Source of the DNA: Micavibrio sp.
GTDB lineage: Bacteria; Pseudomonadota; Alphaproteobacteria; Micavibrionales; Micavibrionaceae
Direction: 5' to 3'
DNA length: 64,000 nt
Assembly: GCA_030824805.1 (NCBI GenBank)
Contig: JAPJRC010000002.1
Location: 51,055 to 115,054 of the forward strand
Shown here: positions 1-9,435 of the stretch, in pieces
Position numbering within the stretch: the first letter of the stretch is position 1
Layout of the letters: each line of letters opens with the position of its first letter
The notes under the pieces: generated by a model
Told to the model about the DNA's origin: nothing
The model's database searches: none
What the model saw: only the letters and a program-made list of their open reading frames with translations
Position numbers and translations under genes: made by a program

Positions 1-1277
1 GCATAGACAATTGCGTTGGACTTCACATGCTTGCAGACCTTGAAGGCGAAGAGCATGTCGTTCAGCTCTGTCTCGGTCGGCGCGCGCTTGGTGACAACCT
101 TCAGATCGGCTTTGGTGATAACACCCGCATCGGCATCCTGTACCAGCAGACCGCCGGCCACAGGCTTGAAGAACGTGCGGCGGGCATGGATATCCGGCAA
201 GCCGCTTGTTTTCAGTACGCGCAGGTTCTTTTTGGTTGCGAGCACGGGGAGAGCGTCGGGCGCGATATCCGGCGCGATGATGACTTCGGAGAAGATCTCG
301 ATGATCTTGGCCGCCGTTTTTGCATCGAGCGTGCGGTTCAGCGCGATGATGCCGCCGAACGCGGACACAGGGTCGCACGCGAGGGCTTTGTTGTAGGCGT
401 CGAGCATATCGGCACCCGTGGCAACGCCGCAGGGGTTTGCGTGCTTGATGATGGCAACGGCCGGCGCGTCGAACTCGGCGACGAGTTCATAGGCCGCATC
501 CGTGTCGTTGATGTTGTTGTAGGAGAGTTCTTTGCCTTGCAGTATTTCAGCATTGGCAGCACCGGGACGGTTTTCCAGCGTGCTGTAGAGCACCGCCGTC
601 TGGTGCGGGTTTTCGCCGTAACGCATGGATTGTTTGAAGTTTCCTGTGAAGGAAATCTGGCGCGGATATTCGTTGTCCTGCTGCGCGAACCAGCTGGAGA
701 TAGCGCCGTCATAGGCCGCCGTGTGGCCATAGGCACGGGCGGCGAGTTTCTTGCGAAGGTCGAATGTGGTTGCGCCGTTGTTGGCGGCAAGTTCTTCGGT
801 AACAGCCGCATAATCGGCAGGGTCTGTCACGATGGCTACGAACGCGTGGTTTTTGGCCGCCGAGCGCACCATGGCGGGGCCGCCGATATCGATGTTTTCA
901 ATGCAGGTGTCGTAATCAGCCCCGGAAGCGACGGTTTTCACAAAAGGGTAAAGATTCACCACGACGAGGTCGATATCGCCGATGCTGTGTTCGTCCTGCG
1001 CCTTCTTATGGTCCGCGTTGTCGCGCACGGAAAGAATGCCGCCATGCACTTTGGGGTGCAGCGTCTTCACGCGGCCATCCATCATTTCAGGGAAGCCTGT
1101 GTGCTCGGATACGTCTTTGACTGTAAGGCCAGCGTCTTTCAGGGCCTGGGACGTACCGCCGGTGGAGAGCAATTCGACGCCGTATTTGGCGAGTTCCCTG
1201 GCGAAGTCCACAAGGCCCGTCTTGTCGGACACGGAGAGGAGGGCGCGTTTGATTTTAACGGGCTGGGGGGCGGTCAT
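1..1277 (-). CDS. purH: Bifunctional AICAR transformylase / IMP cyclohydrolase PurH, partial (C-terminus beyond window)
   Basis: This enzyme catalyses the last two steps of IMP synthesis in the cytoplasm. I translated the minus strand by hand from the ATG at 1277 and it reads open to the window edge, about 425 residues. The N-terminal MGS-like cyclohydrolase domain shows [14 protein letters not shown] and [11 protein letters not shown]. The transformylase domain shows RYGENPHQ and KHANPCGVA; the latter carries the catalytic Lys-His of the family. Typical PurH is about 510-530 residues, so roughly the last 90-100 are missing at the edge, not by mutation. It lies 80 bp downstream of cheR on the same strand. 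The large plus-strand open frame over it is a shadow. Confidence 0.96.
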   Translation of the reverse strand, partial: MTAPQPVKIKRALLSVSDKTGLVDFARELAKYGVELLSTGGTSQALKDAGLTVKDVSEHTGFPEMMDGRVKTLHPKVHGGILSVRDNADHKKAQDEHSIGDIDLVVVNLYPFVKTVASGADYDTCIENIDIGGPAMVRSAAKNHAFVAIVTDPADYAAVTEELAANNGATTFDLRKKLAARAYGHTAAYDGAISSWFAQQDNEYPRQISFTGNFKQSMRYGENPHQTAVLYSTLENRPGAANAEILQGKELSYNNINDTDAAYELVAEFDAPAVAIIKHANPCGVATGADMLDAYNKALACDPVSAFGGIIALNRTLDAKTAAKIIEIFSEVIIAPDIAPDALPVLATKKNLRVLKTSGLPDIHARRTFFKPVAGGLLVQDADAGVITKADLKVVTKRAPTETELNDMLFAFKVCKHVKSNAIVY

Positions 1278-1357
1278 GGCACTGTCTTTTCTGGCTGGGT
1301 TTGTCATGGCGGGGAAAATACCGCCAAAGCCCTGCGGATGCAAGTTTACCCGAAAGA

Positions 1358-2269
1358 TCAGATCTTGGCGGCGCCGGTGACCGGAACGGCGGGTTTTGGC
1401 ACAGCGGGCGCGGGGGCAGATGCCGCCGCCGGTGTAGGAGCCGGAGGGGTGATGGTCGTGCAGCTGGGCTTGATATATATACCGCGCGAGTTTTCCAGTG
1501 GTTTGAACGCTTCGGTGATGCCCAGAACGGTTTCCGCGCCACCCAGGAACATAATGCCGTCTTCGGGCAACAGGGTCGCCATATTCTCCAGCACTTTGGC
1601 TTTTGTTTCGCGGTCGAAATAAATAAGCACGTTGCGGCAGAAAATAATATCAATTTTGCCGAAGCCAGCCATCGGCGTGAGCAGGTTGAATGGTTTGTAT
1701 TGTACCATCGATTTGATGTCCTGCTTGATATGCCAGCGATCGCCTTTCTGGTCGAAATATTTCATCAGCATCTGGATGGGCAGGCCACGCTGCACTTCGA
1801 ACTGGCTGTATTCGCCTTTCTTGGCTGTTTCAAGAACCGCGGTGTCGATGTCGGTTGCTATGATCTCGAAGTTAAAGCCTGCAAGCTTCGCGGCGTTTTC
1901 CTTGATGACCATGGCGAGCGAATAGGGCTCTTGTCCCGTCGATGCCGCCGCGCACCAGATGCGTACCTTTTTCAACGGGCGCGTTTTTACCAGATGCGGA
2001 ATGACAACATCGCGGAACTGGTCGAACGGTTTTGAATCGCGGAAGAAAGACGTCTCGTTCGTTGTCATCGCTTCGACAATATCCTTGATAAGGTCGGGCG
2101 AGGGCATGGCGCGCAGAGCCATGGTCATGGCTTCGAGTGTTGCGTAATTGTGTTTGCGCGCAACGGGTGTAAGGCGGGAATCGAGCAGATAAGATTTATC
2201 CGGCGTCAGCGTGAGGCCCGATTTCTCTTTCAGCAGATCTTTATACAAATCGAAGTCGTTGATGCGCAT
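1358..2269 (-). CDS. cheR: Chemotaxis protein methyltransferase CheR
   Basis: CheR is the SAM-dependent methyltransferase that methylates glutamates on chemoreceptors for adaptation. The protein has 303 residues: an N-terminal helical CheR_N region (about 1-75), then the methyltransferase domain with [10 protein letters not shown], the SAM-binding [14 protein letters not shown] and the late motif [10 protein letters not shown]. The C-terminal 40 residues are a low-complexity Pro/Ala tail not typical of the catalytic core. The start is ATG, 5 nt after the cheB stop, so it is translated from the che operon. It is the last che gene. Confidence 0.97.
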   Translation of the reverse strand: MRINDFDLYKDLLKEKSGLTLTPDKSYLLDSRLTPVARKHNYATLEAMTMALRAMPSPDLIKDIVEAMTTNETSFFRDSKPFDQFRDVVIPHLVKTRPLKKVRIWCAAASTGQEPYSLAMVIKENAAKLAGFNFEIIATDIDTAVLETAKKGEYSQFEVQRGLPIQMLMKYFDQKGDRWHIKQDIKSMVQYKPFNLLTPMAGFGKIDIIFCRNVLIYFDRETKAKVLENMATLLPEDGIMFLGGAETVLGITEAFKPLENSRGIYIKPSCTTITPPAPTPAAASAPAPAVPKPAVPVTGAAKI

Positions 2270-2274
2270 GAATA

Positions 2275-3438
2275 CTATACTTTCCCAAATGCCTGTCTAA
2301 CCCATGGGCCGATGTCCTGCAAGGGTAGGACAGCCGTACACAGGCCGTTGGTGGCGACGGCGCCGGGCATACCCCAGACAACCGATGTTTCCTGGTCCTG
2401 CGCCACCACGCGTCCGCCGCCTTCGACCACGAGGCGGGAGCCCGGAAGTCCATCGGAGCCCATACCGGTGAGAATCACCGTAAGGAATTTGGGACCCCAT
2501 ATCTTGATAGCGCTGCGGAGCATCGGATCGACAGAAGGTTTGCAGAAGTTTTCCGGCGGGCCGTCATCGAGCACGATGCGGATTTCGGTGCCGACTTTGT
2601 CGAACAGCATGTGTTTTCCACCGGGTGCAACGTAGACCTTGCCTTTTTCAGCGGGCATGCCTGTTTCGCCTTCCATCGCCGTTACGCCTGTATGCTGGGT
2701 AATGTGCTGGGCGAGAATTTTGGTGAAAGTTGCCGGCATGTGCTGGGTCAGGATGATCGGCACATCGAAGTTTTTAAAGCTGGTTATGACCTTGAACAAA
2801 GCCTGCGGCCCGCCCGTGGAACTGCCTATCGCAAGAAGATTGGGGCGGAAGAGCTCGCCCGGCATGTGTTTACGCAGCTCGAACGCGGTCTTTTGTTTCA
2901 GGGCGGCATTCTGGCCGCCAGAGAATGTGCCTGTGTTCAAGGGCACGTTTGCGGAAGGGCGTGCCACCGTTGCGGCGTCCTTGCGGCGCCCCAGCGCCTT
3001 TACCACGCGAATGACTTCGTTCCTGAATTCATCGGCCGAATGGATGGCCGAAGAGTTGGTCGGCTTTGCGATGCATTCCGTGGCGCCAAGCGAGAGCGCT
3101 TTCATCGTCATCTCGCCGTTGCGCACGGTCAGCGTCGAACACATGATGACGCGCACACCGGGTGAGGCGGCCAGAATTTTGGGCAGCGCGGTGATACCGT
3201 CCATCACCGGCATTTCAACGTCGAGGATGACAACGTCCGGATTGTGGCGTGCCGCCGAACTCACACCCTGTTCGCCGTTGGCGACAGAGGCGACAACGCG
3301 GATCTCCGGATCTGTTTCGAGGATGCGGCCGATAAAACCGCGCACGACAGCCGAGTCATCGACCAGCATCACATGGATCTGATTGGCGGGGGCGGGGCCT
3401 TTGCCGGAAAGGCCAGTGGCGGGCGGTGTTAATGACAT
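2275..3438 (-). CDS. cheB: Chemotaxis-specific protein-glutamate methylesterase/deamidase CheB
   Basis: CheB removes methyl groups from chemoreceptors and deamidates glutamines, opposing CheR. The 387 residues comprise a receiver domain (about 20-140, phospho-acceptor Asp73 in ILDVEMPVMDG) and a catalytic domain (about 200-385). The Ser-His-Asp triad is visible as Ser in IGSSTGGPQAL (about 206), His233 in TQHMP and Asp329 in GMGSDG. The linker around 150-195 is Lys/Arg/Ser rich. It sits between cheY and cheR. Activation by phosphotransfer from CheA is the family rule. Confidence 0.97.
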   Translation of the reverse strand: MSLTPPATGLSGKGPAPANQIHVMLVDDSAVVRGFIGRILETDPEIRVVASVANGEQGVSSAARHNPDVVILDVEMPVMDGITALPKILAASPGVRVIMCSTLTVRNGEMTMKALSLGATECIAKPTNSSAIHSADEFRNEVIRVVKALGRRKDAATVARPSANVPLNTGTFSGGQNAALKQKTAFELRKHMPGELFRPNLLAIGSSTGGPQALFKVITSFKNFDVPIILTQHMPATFTKILAQHITQHTGVTAMEGETGMPAEKGKVYVAPGGKHMLFDKVGTEIRIVLDDGPPENFCKPSVDPMLRSAIKIWGPKFLTVILTGMGSDGLPGSRLVVEGGGRVVAQDQETSVVWGMPGAVATNGLCTAVLPLQDIGPWVRQAFGKV

Positions 3439-3458
3439 CGATACTCTTCTAAAAAATC

Positions 3459-3836
3459 TTATTGGGCCGGATCGATCAAACCGATCTGGGAAAATTTCGA
3501 CTCAATGATTTCGGAATCAAACGGCTTCATAATGTATTCGTTTGCTCCGGCCGTCATGGCACGCTGGATATGCGCCATATCGTTTTCTGTTGTACAGAAA
3601 ATCACTTTGGGATTTTCGCCCAAAGGCATCTGGCGCAGCTTTTCAAGGAATTCGATACCGCTCATGATCGGCATGTTCCAGTCGAGCAGGATCACATCCG
3701 GCATCGTTCCGCTGCAGTAATCATAGGCTTTCTGACCGTCTTCCGCTTCTTCGCAGGAAAAACCGAGATCCTCGACAATCCGTCTTGCGACCTTGCGAAC
3801 CACGCGGCTGTCATCCACCACCAAACAAAAAGGCAT
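3459..3836 (-). CDS. cheY: Single-domain response regulator CheY
   Basis: This stand-alone receiver domain of 125 residues should carry the signal from CheA to the flagellar motor switch. The acidic pair is in VVDDSRVVRK, the phospho-acceptor is Asp52 in ILLDWNMPIMSG, the switch Thr lies in FCTTEND and the conserved Lys in IMKPFD. It lies between cheW and cheB in the operon (26 nt and 20 nt gaps). Because the genome also uses CtrA/ChpT-type phosphorelays, another kinase input cannot be excluded, but the position makes CheY the simplest reading. Confidence 0.95.
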   Translation of the reverse strand: MPFCLVVDDSRVVRKVARRIVEDLGFSCEEAEDGQKAYDYCSGTMPDVILLDWNMPIMSGIEFLEKLRQMPLGENPKVIFCTTENDMAHIQRAMTAGANEYIMKPFDSEIIESKFSQIGLIDPAQ

Positions 3837-3862
3837 ATTGCTCCCCTGGGATTAAAACAAAG

Positions 3863-4342
3863 CTACTTTTCAAGGCTCTCCAGCAGGCGCGGCACATCGA
3901 GCACCACAAGAAGCCTGTCTTTCAAGCGATAGATACCCTGACACACGCTGCGCCACTGCGGATCAAGCGTGGAGGGGTTGTTCTCGTAATCACGTTCCTG
4001 CAGGCTCATGACATCGCCAACACGGTCGATCATGAGGCTATAGAGTTCGTTCTGGTTTTCCACGACAACGCTCATTTCCTGGCGCTGGTCGTTGCTTTTC
4101 TCGCGCCTGGGCATACCAAGGCAGGTGCGGACGTCTATGGCGGTCACAATGCGGCCGCGCAGGTTCAAGGAGCCAGCGACGGCGGGCGGCGCCAGCGGCA
4201 CACGCGTTACTTTCTGTTCGCCCAGAACATCCTGCACCTGAAGGATCGGAATGCCGAAAATCTGATCGCCGATCATGATCGTCAGGTAATCGCGGGTTAC
4301 ACCCGATGCGACGTCTTCGCGGGCCATGGCAAGAGTACCCAT
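3863..4342 (-). CDS. cheW: Chemotaxis coupling protein CheW
   Basis: CheW links chemoreceptors to the kinase CheA at the membrane-associated array. The 159 residues form one CheW domain (about 15-155) with LTIMIGDQIFGIPILQV, the NLRGRIVTAIDVR strand region and VDRVGDV-like residues near 115. The start ATG shares one base with the cheA stop (TAATG), so translational coupling is likely. A second in-frame ATG five codons in (MAREDV) is a possible alternative start. Confidence 0.96.
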   Translation of the reverse strand: MGTLAMAREDVASGVTRDYLTIMIGDQIFGIPILQVQDVLGEQKVTRVPLAPPAVAGSLNLRGRIVTAIDVRTCLGMPRREKSNDQRQEMSVVVENQNELYSLMIDRVGDVMSLQERDYENNPSTLDPQWRSVCQGIYRLKDRLLVVLDVPRLLESLEK

Positions 4343-7062
4343 TACAGTCCCCCCTTAGACATTCTTGGCGGTTGCGCGCTCTCGTTGGCGGCCACCAATG
4401 TCTCAGTGAGCGTGTTGAGCAGCGTGTCGCGGTCGAATTTGGCGATATATCGGGAGAAGCCTACATTCATGCCGTGATCGATATCCTGTTGCGTGGCGTG
4501 TGAGGTGAGGGCCACCATCGGTATGTCACGCCAGCGCGAATTTTCTTCACGCACTTTCTGCGCGAATTCGAAACCGTTCATCTGCGGCATTTCGATATCG
4601 GATACGATGATGTCGAATTTTTCCCCGTTCTCGCGCATTTCCAGCGCGGAAAGCGGATTGTCGAGCGTGGTGACGTTGTATCCTGCAACCTTCAACAAAG
4701 GTGTCAGCATATTGCGGAAGAACGGCGAGTCATCGACCAGCAAAACCTTGCGGCCTTGCGTCGATGCCTGGCCGAACGCTTCTTCGCCGTGGTTCTTGAA
4801 CCAGTTCTTGTCGGTGGAGCGGATATAGTGACCAATATCGACGACGTCGGTGGCCCGGCCGCCGATGATGGCGCTGCCGATAATGCCTGTGCCGCTGGAA
4901 GCGATCTGGACATTCACAATCTCTTCGGTGATGTCGACGATTTCATTTACGACAAGCCCCATCGTGCTGTTTGTATCGGAAAAGACGAGAACGGGTTTGC
5001 GCGGTTGGTCGTTAAGGCTCACAGTGCTATCGAACGGCACGAGCGGCATTAATTGTCCGCGGTACTGGATCATATGGCGGCCGTTCGAGGATTCGATATC
5101 CTTTGTTGCGATTTCCTCAAGGCGGGCGACGAGAGAAAGCGGCACGGCTTTCGGTGTGCCGTCGCCTGTGTTGAAGAGGAGAAGGGATGTCTTGTCTTGC
5201 GAGTAGCCTTGTTTCGTTTCGGCCTGTGCGCGTGAACTGGCTTCGGCTACATCGGTTTCGCCTGCAGCCTTCGCAACGCCGTTCGGATCAAGGATCATGA
5301 TAACCGATCCGTCGCCGAGAATGGTGTTTCCCGAGAATATTTCGATGTCTTTCAGGATGCGCGAGACAGGTTTGACCACGATCTCCTCGGTGTCGAACAC
5401 TTTGTCTACGATGATGCCGAACTGGTACGTGCCGATCTGCGCCACGATGATGTAACGGCTGTCGGCGGAAGCCGCGTTTTGCGGTTCCAGGTTGAGAAGA
5501 TCGCGCAGCGAGACGAGCGGGAGAAGTTGGTCGCGCAGACGGAAGAAGGGCGTACCTTTGACGGTTTCGATCTTGATCGATGATTTTTCCGATGCCAAAA
5601 CCAGTTCGCGCACGGCAAGTTGGGGAATGGCGAAACGTTCGCCGCCGGCTTCGACGATAAGCGCAGAAACGATAGCAAGCGTGAGCGGAATCTTGATCAG
5701 GAAGGTAGAACCTTTGCCTTCCGTCGATTTCAAGACGATAGAGCCGCCGATTTTTTCAATGTTGGTGCGGACAACATCCATACCGACGCCGCGGCCGGAA
5801 ACGGAGGTGACTTTTTCCGCCGTGGAAAACCCGGCTTTGAAAATATATTGCTGGATCGCCTGATCGGACATGGACGCCACTTCTTCTTCGGTGGCGAGGC
5901 CGTTCTTGATGATCTTTTCCTTGATCTTGGCGAGAGGGAGGCCTTTGCCGTCATCGGTAATCTCGATGATGATGTGGCCGCCTTCATGATAGGCGTTCAA
6001 AATGATTTTGCCTGTTTCAGGCTTGCCCGCCTTTACGCGGTCGGCGGGCATTTCCACGCCGTGGTCGGCGGAGTTGCGCACCATGTGGGTGAGCGGGTCT
6101 TTGATCATGTCGAGGATCTGGCGGTCGAGCTCCGTATCCTGACCGAGCATAATCAGATCGATCTTCTTGTTCAATTCGACGGAAAGGTCGCGGATGATAC
6201 GCGGCAGTTTCGACCAGGCGTTGCCGATCGGCTGCATGCGGGTTTTCATCACGCCTTCCTGCAGGTCGGAGACAACATGGTTCAGGCGTTGCAGGGGCCC
6301 TGCGAATTCCGTGTCTTTTTGGACGCGCAGAATTTGTAGAAGCTGGTTGCGTGTCAGAACAAGTTCCGACACCAGTGTCATCAGGTTTTCCAGCACATCG
6401 ACATTGACGCGCAAGGACTGCGCGGCGAGGGCGGATTCTTTGCCGTGGTCTTCGCCGCCGGCAGATTTTTCGGCCGGTTTTGGCGCGGAGGGTGTTGGTT
6501 CCGGCGCGGCCATGGCAACGGCGGCGTCGTTGGAATCGTTTTCCGGCACGGTAACGATTGTGTGCCACTGGTCCGGCGGCAGCACAGGTGTGGCATCAAA
6601 CAACGCCTGTAACGGGTCCACTTCGTTTTTGACGGATTCCGGTATGACGTCTGCGCCGCTGGTTCCGTTTTCCGGGTTGCCGTCGCGACCTTCGAACACG
6701 GCGTCGAGTTTTTCAATCAGGGCGGTGTCATCGCCTTGCGGTTCCGAGCCCGTGGATTCAAGTTCGCCGACAATGTATTTGATGCGGTCGAAGGATTCGA
6801 AAATCAGTGTGACGTAAGAGGGCGTGACTTTCAGGTCGCCGTCGCGGAAACGACCCATGACGTTTTCGGCGCGGTGCGCAACCGTTTCGAGGCGGGAGAG
6901 GCCAAGAAAACCACATGTCCCTTTGATCGTGTGCATCAGGCGGAAGATGCTGGAGATCAATTCTTTGTCGTTGGGGTTTTGTTCGAGCCGAACCATATCG
7001 AGGTCGAGGGCTGCCAGGCTTTCATTCGTTTCCGTGAGGAACTCTGTGATGAGATCGTCCAT
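4342..7062 (-). CDS. cheA: Chemotaxis sensor histidine kinase CheA with a C-terminal receiver domain
   Basis: This is the central kinase of the chemotaxis array. From the ATG at 7062 it has 906 residues: HPt domain (1-105, His44 in RLMHTIKGTCGF), a Pro/Ala linker, dimerisation helices (about 215-275), HATPase (about 280-460, with NSADHGVE, DDGKGL and GRGVGMDVV), two CheW-like domains (about 465-600 and 630-755) and a receiver domain (about 780-890, phospho-Asp in VSDIEMPQMNG). It is longer than the classical CheA of about 650 residues because of the second CheW-like domain and the receiver. A longer TTG-initiated frame begins at 7098 but the ATG is preferred. The 10-bp palindrome CCCGCGCGGG lies 13 nt before the ATG. 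A near-match CtrA site is about 90 bp upstream. Confidence 0.96.
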   Translation of the reverse strand: MDDLITEFLTETNESLAALDLDMVRLEQNPNDKELISSIFRLMHTIKGTCGFLGLSRLETVAHRAENVMGRFRDGDLKVTPSYVTLIFESFDRIKYIVGELESTGSEPQGDDTALIEKLDAVFEGRDGNPENGTSGADVIPESVKNEVDPLQALFDATPVLPPDQWHTIVTVPENDSNDAAVAMAAPEPTPSAPKPAEKSAGGEDHGKESALAAQSLRVNVDVLENLMTLVSELVLTRNQLLQILRVQKDTEFAGPLQRLNHVVSDLQEGVMKTRMQPIGNAWSKLPRIIRDLSVELNKKIDLIMLGQDTELDRQILDMIKDPLTHMVRNSADHGVEMPADRVKAGKPETGKIILNAYHEGGHIIIEITDDGKGLPLAKIKEKIIKNGLATEEEVASMSDQAIQQYIFKAGFSTAEKVTSVSGRGVGMDVVRTNIEKIGGSIVLKSTEGKGSTFLIKIPLTLAIVSALIVEAGGERFAIPQLAVRELVLASEKSSIKIETVKGTPFFRLRDQLLPLVSLRDLLNLEPQNAASADSRYIIVAQIGTYQFGIIVDKVFDTEEIVVKPVSRILKDIEIFSGNTILGDGSVIMILDPNGVAKAAGETDVAEASSRAQAETKQGYSQDKTSLLLFNTGDGTPKAVPLSLVARLEEIATKDIESSNGRHMIQYRGQLMPLVPFDSTVSLNDQPRKPVLVFSDTNSTMGLVVNEIVDITEEIVNVQIASSGTGIIGSAIIGGRATDVVDIGHYIRSTDKNWFKNHGEEAFGQASTQGRKVLLVDDSPFFRNMLTPLLKVAGYNVTTLDNPLSALEMRENGEKFDIIVSDIEMPQMNGFEFAQKVREENSRWRDIPMVALTSHATQQDIDHGMNVGFSRYIAKFDRDTLLNTLTETLVAANESAQPPRMSKGGL

Positions 7063-7151
7063 AAAAATTCCCGTCCCGCGCGGGCGCGCGGTGCTCAAAA
7101 ATAGGTATAAATGAAGAAAACGCCTAGTACATAGAGGATGGCAGAAGATCG

Positions 7152-7166
7152 TTAACGAGATATTAC
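7152..7166 (-). promoter_or_regulatory. Candidate CtrA-type binding site upstream of cheA (7 of 8 bases)
   Basis: On the plus strand this is TTAA, seven bases, TTAC; read toward cheA it is GTAA-N7-TTAA. The CtrA consensus is TTAA-N7-TTAA. It sits about 90 bp upstream of the cheA ATG in a 195-bp gap that otherwise shows no gene. A single-mismatch site can occur by chance in AT-rich spacers, so this is a candidate only. Confidence 0.35.
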
Positions 7167-7257
7167 CTATCCCGCTTCAACCATTCTAACGCACCGTTTT
7201 ATAAATAAAAGCGGCAAGTGATGGGGTATGTAAGAATAATGCCGTAACGGCGGATGT

Positions 7258-7959
7258 TTAGGCCGCGGGCGCTGCGGGGCAGTCGATTGCGAAAACGATG
7301 CGGTCTTCGCGTTTTTCCTTAATGCGCACGGTGTAGCCATAATGCGACGCTATCACAGAGATTGCATACGGGTGCACGAGGCGCGGATCGAGGTCTTCGG
7401 TCGCGATGTCTTGACGCAGGGCTGCTTCCACATTGTCGCGCAGAAGGATGCCGTCGCCTTCGGCAACGATAAGTGTTTGGTTGCCTTCACCGGGGCGCAC
7501 CATCACGAAACCGCCTTTGACCAGCGTCTCGGAGGCCAGCATCAGGCCTGCCATCAACATTTTGCAGTAGGCATAGGGAAGCGGCTTTGGGCCGAGATTG
7601 CCGTGCGGGTCCCAGGCTTGCGTGATTTTGCCGTCGGCGGAGATAAGTTGCGAGAATGCCTTCTGCACGTCTTCCGGCTTTACGTTTGGGTCGCGGCCGC
7701 CGGCGCCATAGGCGATGCGGAAAGCCATGAGTTTTGCGGAGGCTTGGCTGGCGCTGTGCTGGATCAGGCCAAGCGCTTCCTTGCGCTGTTCGGCATCATC
7801 GCCCATCTCTTCCATGAATTCGACGCCGTTGTTAATGGCACCGACGGGGGAAACGAGGTCATGGCAGATGCGGCTTGCCAGCAATTCGATCACGCTCGCC
7901 GATTTGTTCGGCTTGGCTTCGGGGGCGGCGGTTTCGGTTTGCGGTTGGGCGGTCGTCAT
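7258..7959 (-). CDS. chpT: Histidine phosphotransferase ChpT
   Basis: ChpT passes phosphate from the hybrid kinase CckA to CtrA (and CpdR) in alphaproteobacteria. The 233 residues show the DHp-like helix with the phospho-accepting His33 in SRICHDLVSPVGAINNGVEF, followed by a degenerate, non-ATP-binding HATPase-like fold ending near FAIDCPA. The first 20 residues are a disordered Thr/Pro/Ala stretch. It lies upstream of the che operon on the same strand with a 195-bp gap, so it is probably a separate unit. The presence of ctrA and sciP in the same window supports the assignment. Confidence 0.9.
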   Translation of the reverse strand: MTTAQPQTETAAPEAKPNKSASVIELLASRICHDLVSPVGAINNGVEFMEEMGDDAEQRKEALGLIQHSASQASAKLMAFRIAYGAGGRDPNVKPEDVQKAFSQLISADGKITQAWDPHGNLGPKPLPYAYCKMLMAGLMLASETLVKGGFVMVRPGEGNQTLIVAEGDGILLRDNVEAALRQDIATEDLDPRLVHPYAISVIASHYGYTVRIKEKREDRIVFAIDCPAAPAA

Positions 7960-8006
7960 GAGAGCGGGATCCTGTTTTTGGAAAAAGTTGCCCCCATTCT
8001 GGGCAA

Positions 8007-8888
8007 CTATCTGTATTTGTCCAGCAGTTTACGAACGCTGTCCGCAATTTCAGGATCGGCAAGACCGTATGCGATGTTCGCTTCGATAAAACCGAGCCGT
8101 GATCCGCAATCGTAATCCTTGCCTTCGAATGTGATGCCGTGGAAAGGCTGGCGGCCTATCAGTTTCGCCATGGAATCCGTCAGCTGGATTTCGTTGCCTG
8201 CGCCGCGCTCGAAAGCGCTAAGATATTCAAACACTTCCGGCTGCAAGATATAGCGGCCTGTGATGGAAAGGTTCGAAGGCGCATCTTCCGGTTTAGGTTT
8301 TTCTACCATCCCTTTGATGCCATACGTGTTTCCATCTTCGGAGGAGGGATCGATGACGCCGTATTTGTTGGTTTCTTCTTTCGGCACGGGCGTGAGGGCC
8401 AGAACATTGCCGCCGACTTTTTCGTAGGTTTCAACCATCTGCGCGAGGCAGGATTTCGAATTCGGTGTGTGTACGACGACATCGGGCAGAAGAACGGCGA
8501 ACGGCTCGTCACCGATGAATTCCTTGGCGCACCACACGGCGTGACCAAGGCCCAGAGGTTCGTTCTGGTACGCAATCTTCAACGCGCCATCGGGCAGGTT
8601 GGAGGTGATAAGTTTTTTCAGGATGTCTTTCTTGCCGCGCTTTTCCAGCGTGGCTTCAAGCTCATCATGTTTCTTGAAGTGCGTGATCAGCGCTTCCTTG
8701 GAAGGGCTTGTGACAAAAATAAATTCTTCTATTCCGGCTGCGCGCGCTTCTTCCACGGCATGCTGGATCAGCGGTTGTTCGCCCACGGTCAGCATTTCTT
8801 TCGGAATGGCTTTGGTGGCGGGAAGGAAACGGGTGCCGAGACCTGCGACGGGAAACACGGCTTTGCGGATTTTCTTGATCTGTGTCAT
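8007..8888 (-). CDS. galU: UTP-glucose-1-phosphate uridylyltransferase GalU
   Basis: GalU makes UDP-glucose from UTP and glucose-1-phosphate for envelope glycans. The 293 residues carry the nucleotidyltransferase signature GLGTRFLPATKAIPKEM at the N-terminus, YQNEPLGLGHAVWCAK near 110 and the sugar-phosphate region GMVEKPKPEDAPSN near 195. I chose the ATG at 8888, which gives MTQIKKIRKAVFPVAG; a longer frame starts at a TTG at 8909. Its stop lies 47 nt from chpT on the same strand. Confidence 0.96.
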   Translation of the reverse strand: MTQIKKIRKAVFPVAGLGTRFLPATKAIPKEMLTVGEQPLIQHAVEEARAAGIEEFIFVTSPSKEALITHFKKHDELEATLEKRGKKDILKKLITSNLPDGALKIAYQNEPLGLGHAVWCAKEFIGDEPFAVLLPDVVVHTPNSKSCLAQMVETYEKVGGNVLALTPVPKEETNKYGVIDPSSEDGNTYGIKGMVEKPKPEDAPSNLSITGRYILQPEVFEYLSAFERGAGNEIQLTDSMAKLIGRQPFHGITFEGKDYDCGSRLGFIEANIAYGLADPEIADSVRKLLDKYR

Positions 8889-8919
8889 GGCGTCTTTATT
8901 GCACTGCAATACGGTAAAA

Positions 8920-9378
8920 TCAAGGCTGTTTTAAGAGTAAATCCTTGGCGGCGTTAATCTTTTTCGCCAGCCAGTCGGAACCTTCCTGATCCGGATGTAC
9001 CTTTTTCATCAAACGGATATGGGCTTCCTTGATTTCTTCGGGCGGTGCGCCGTGGGGCAGGCCCAAAACCTCATAAGCCTCTTTTTCTGTCATGGGGAGG
9101 TCGGACACAGGGTGTTCCGGTATTTCATCACCGGCATTAATGGTTTTCTGGGCACGGGTCCGCATATAGGCGATGCCGATAGGCCAGAGCGCGGCGAGGA
9201 TGGCGATGGCGGCGGGCAGGCGCCCCGTAACAGCCAGAAAAAGGGCGGCGATCCCGATAGATCCGCCGATGATGGAAAGCAGCATGGCCTTGATCTGGCG
9301 CGCCTCGGCTTTGAGGAAAAAGCGGTACAGGGCGGCAAGGGCGATAAATGCCCCGATGAAAAGCAGAAGATAGACCAT
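8920..9378 (-). CDS. Membrane-anchored J-domain protein
   Basis: The 152 residues have hydrophobic segments at about 3-18, 32-50 and 56-71, then a C-terminal J domain (about 96-150) starting EAYEVLGLP and containing the HPD motif (KKVHPDQEGS) needed to stimulate an Hsp70 ATPase. The layout resembles the Pam18/Tim14-like DnaJ proteins of alphaproteobacteria, which present Hsp70 at the inner membrane. There is no Gly/Phe or zinc-finger region, so it is not DnaJ itself. It is 31 nt upstream of galU on the same strand. The partner chaperone is not in the window. Confidence 0.88.
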   Translation of the reverse strand: MVYLLLFIGAFIALAALYRFFLKAEARQIKAMLLSIIGGSIGIAALFLAVTGRLPAAIAILAALWPIGIAYMRTRAQKTINAGDEIPEHPVSDLPMTEKEAYEVLGLPHGAPPEEIKEAHIRLMKKVHPDQEGSDWLAKKINAAKDLLLKQP

Positions 9379-9435
9379 GACCCTTTATAATATATTCCCT
9401 TTCCGCTGTCATGACAGGCGTTATAGGATTACAGC

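Noticed and set aside
27..1622. Plus-strand open frame of 531 codons
   Set aside because: It is antisense to purH and cheR, whose minus-strand translations carry clear family motifs; the composition of the plus frame is that of a shadow.
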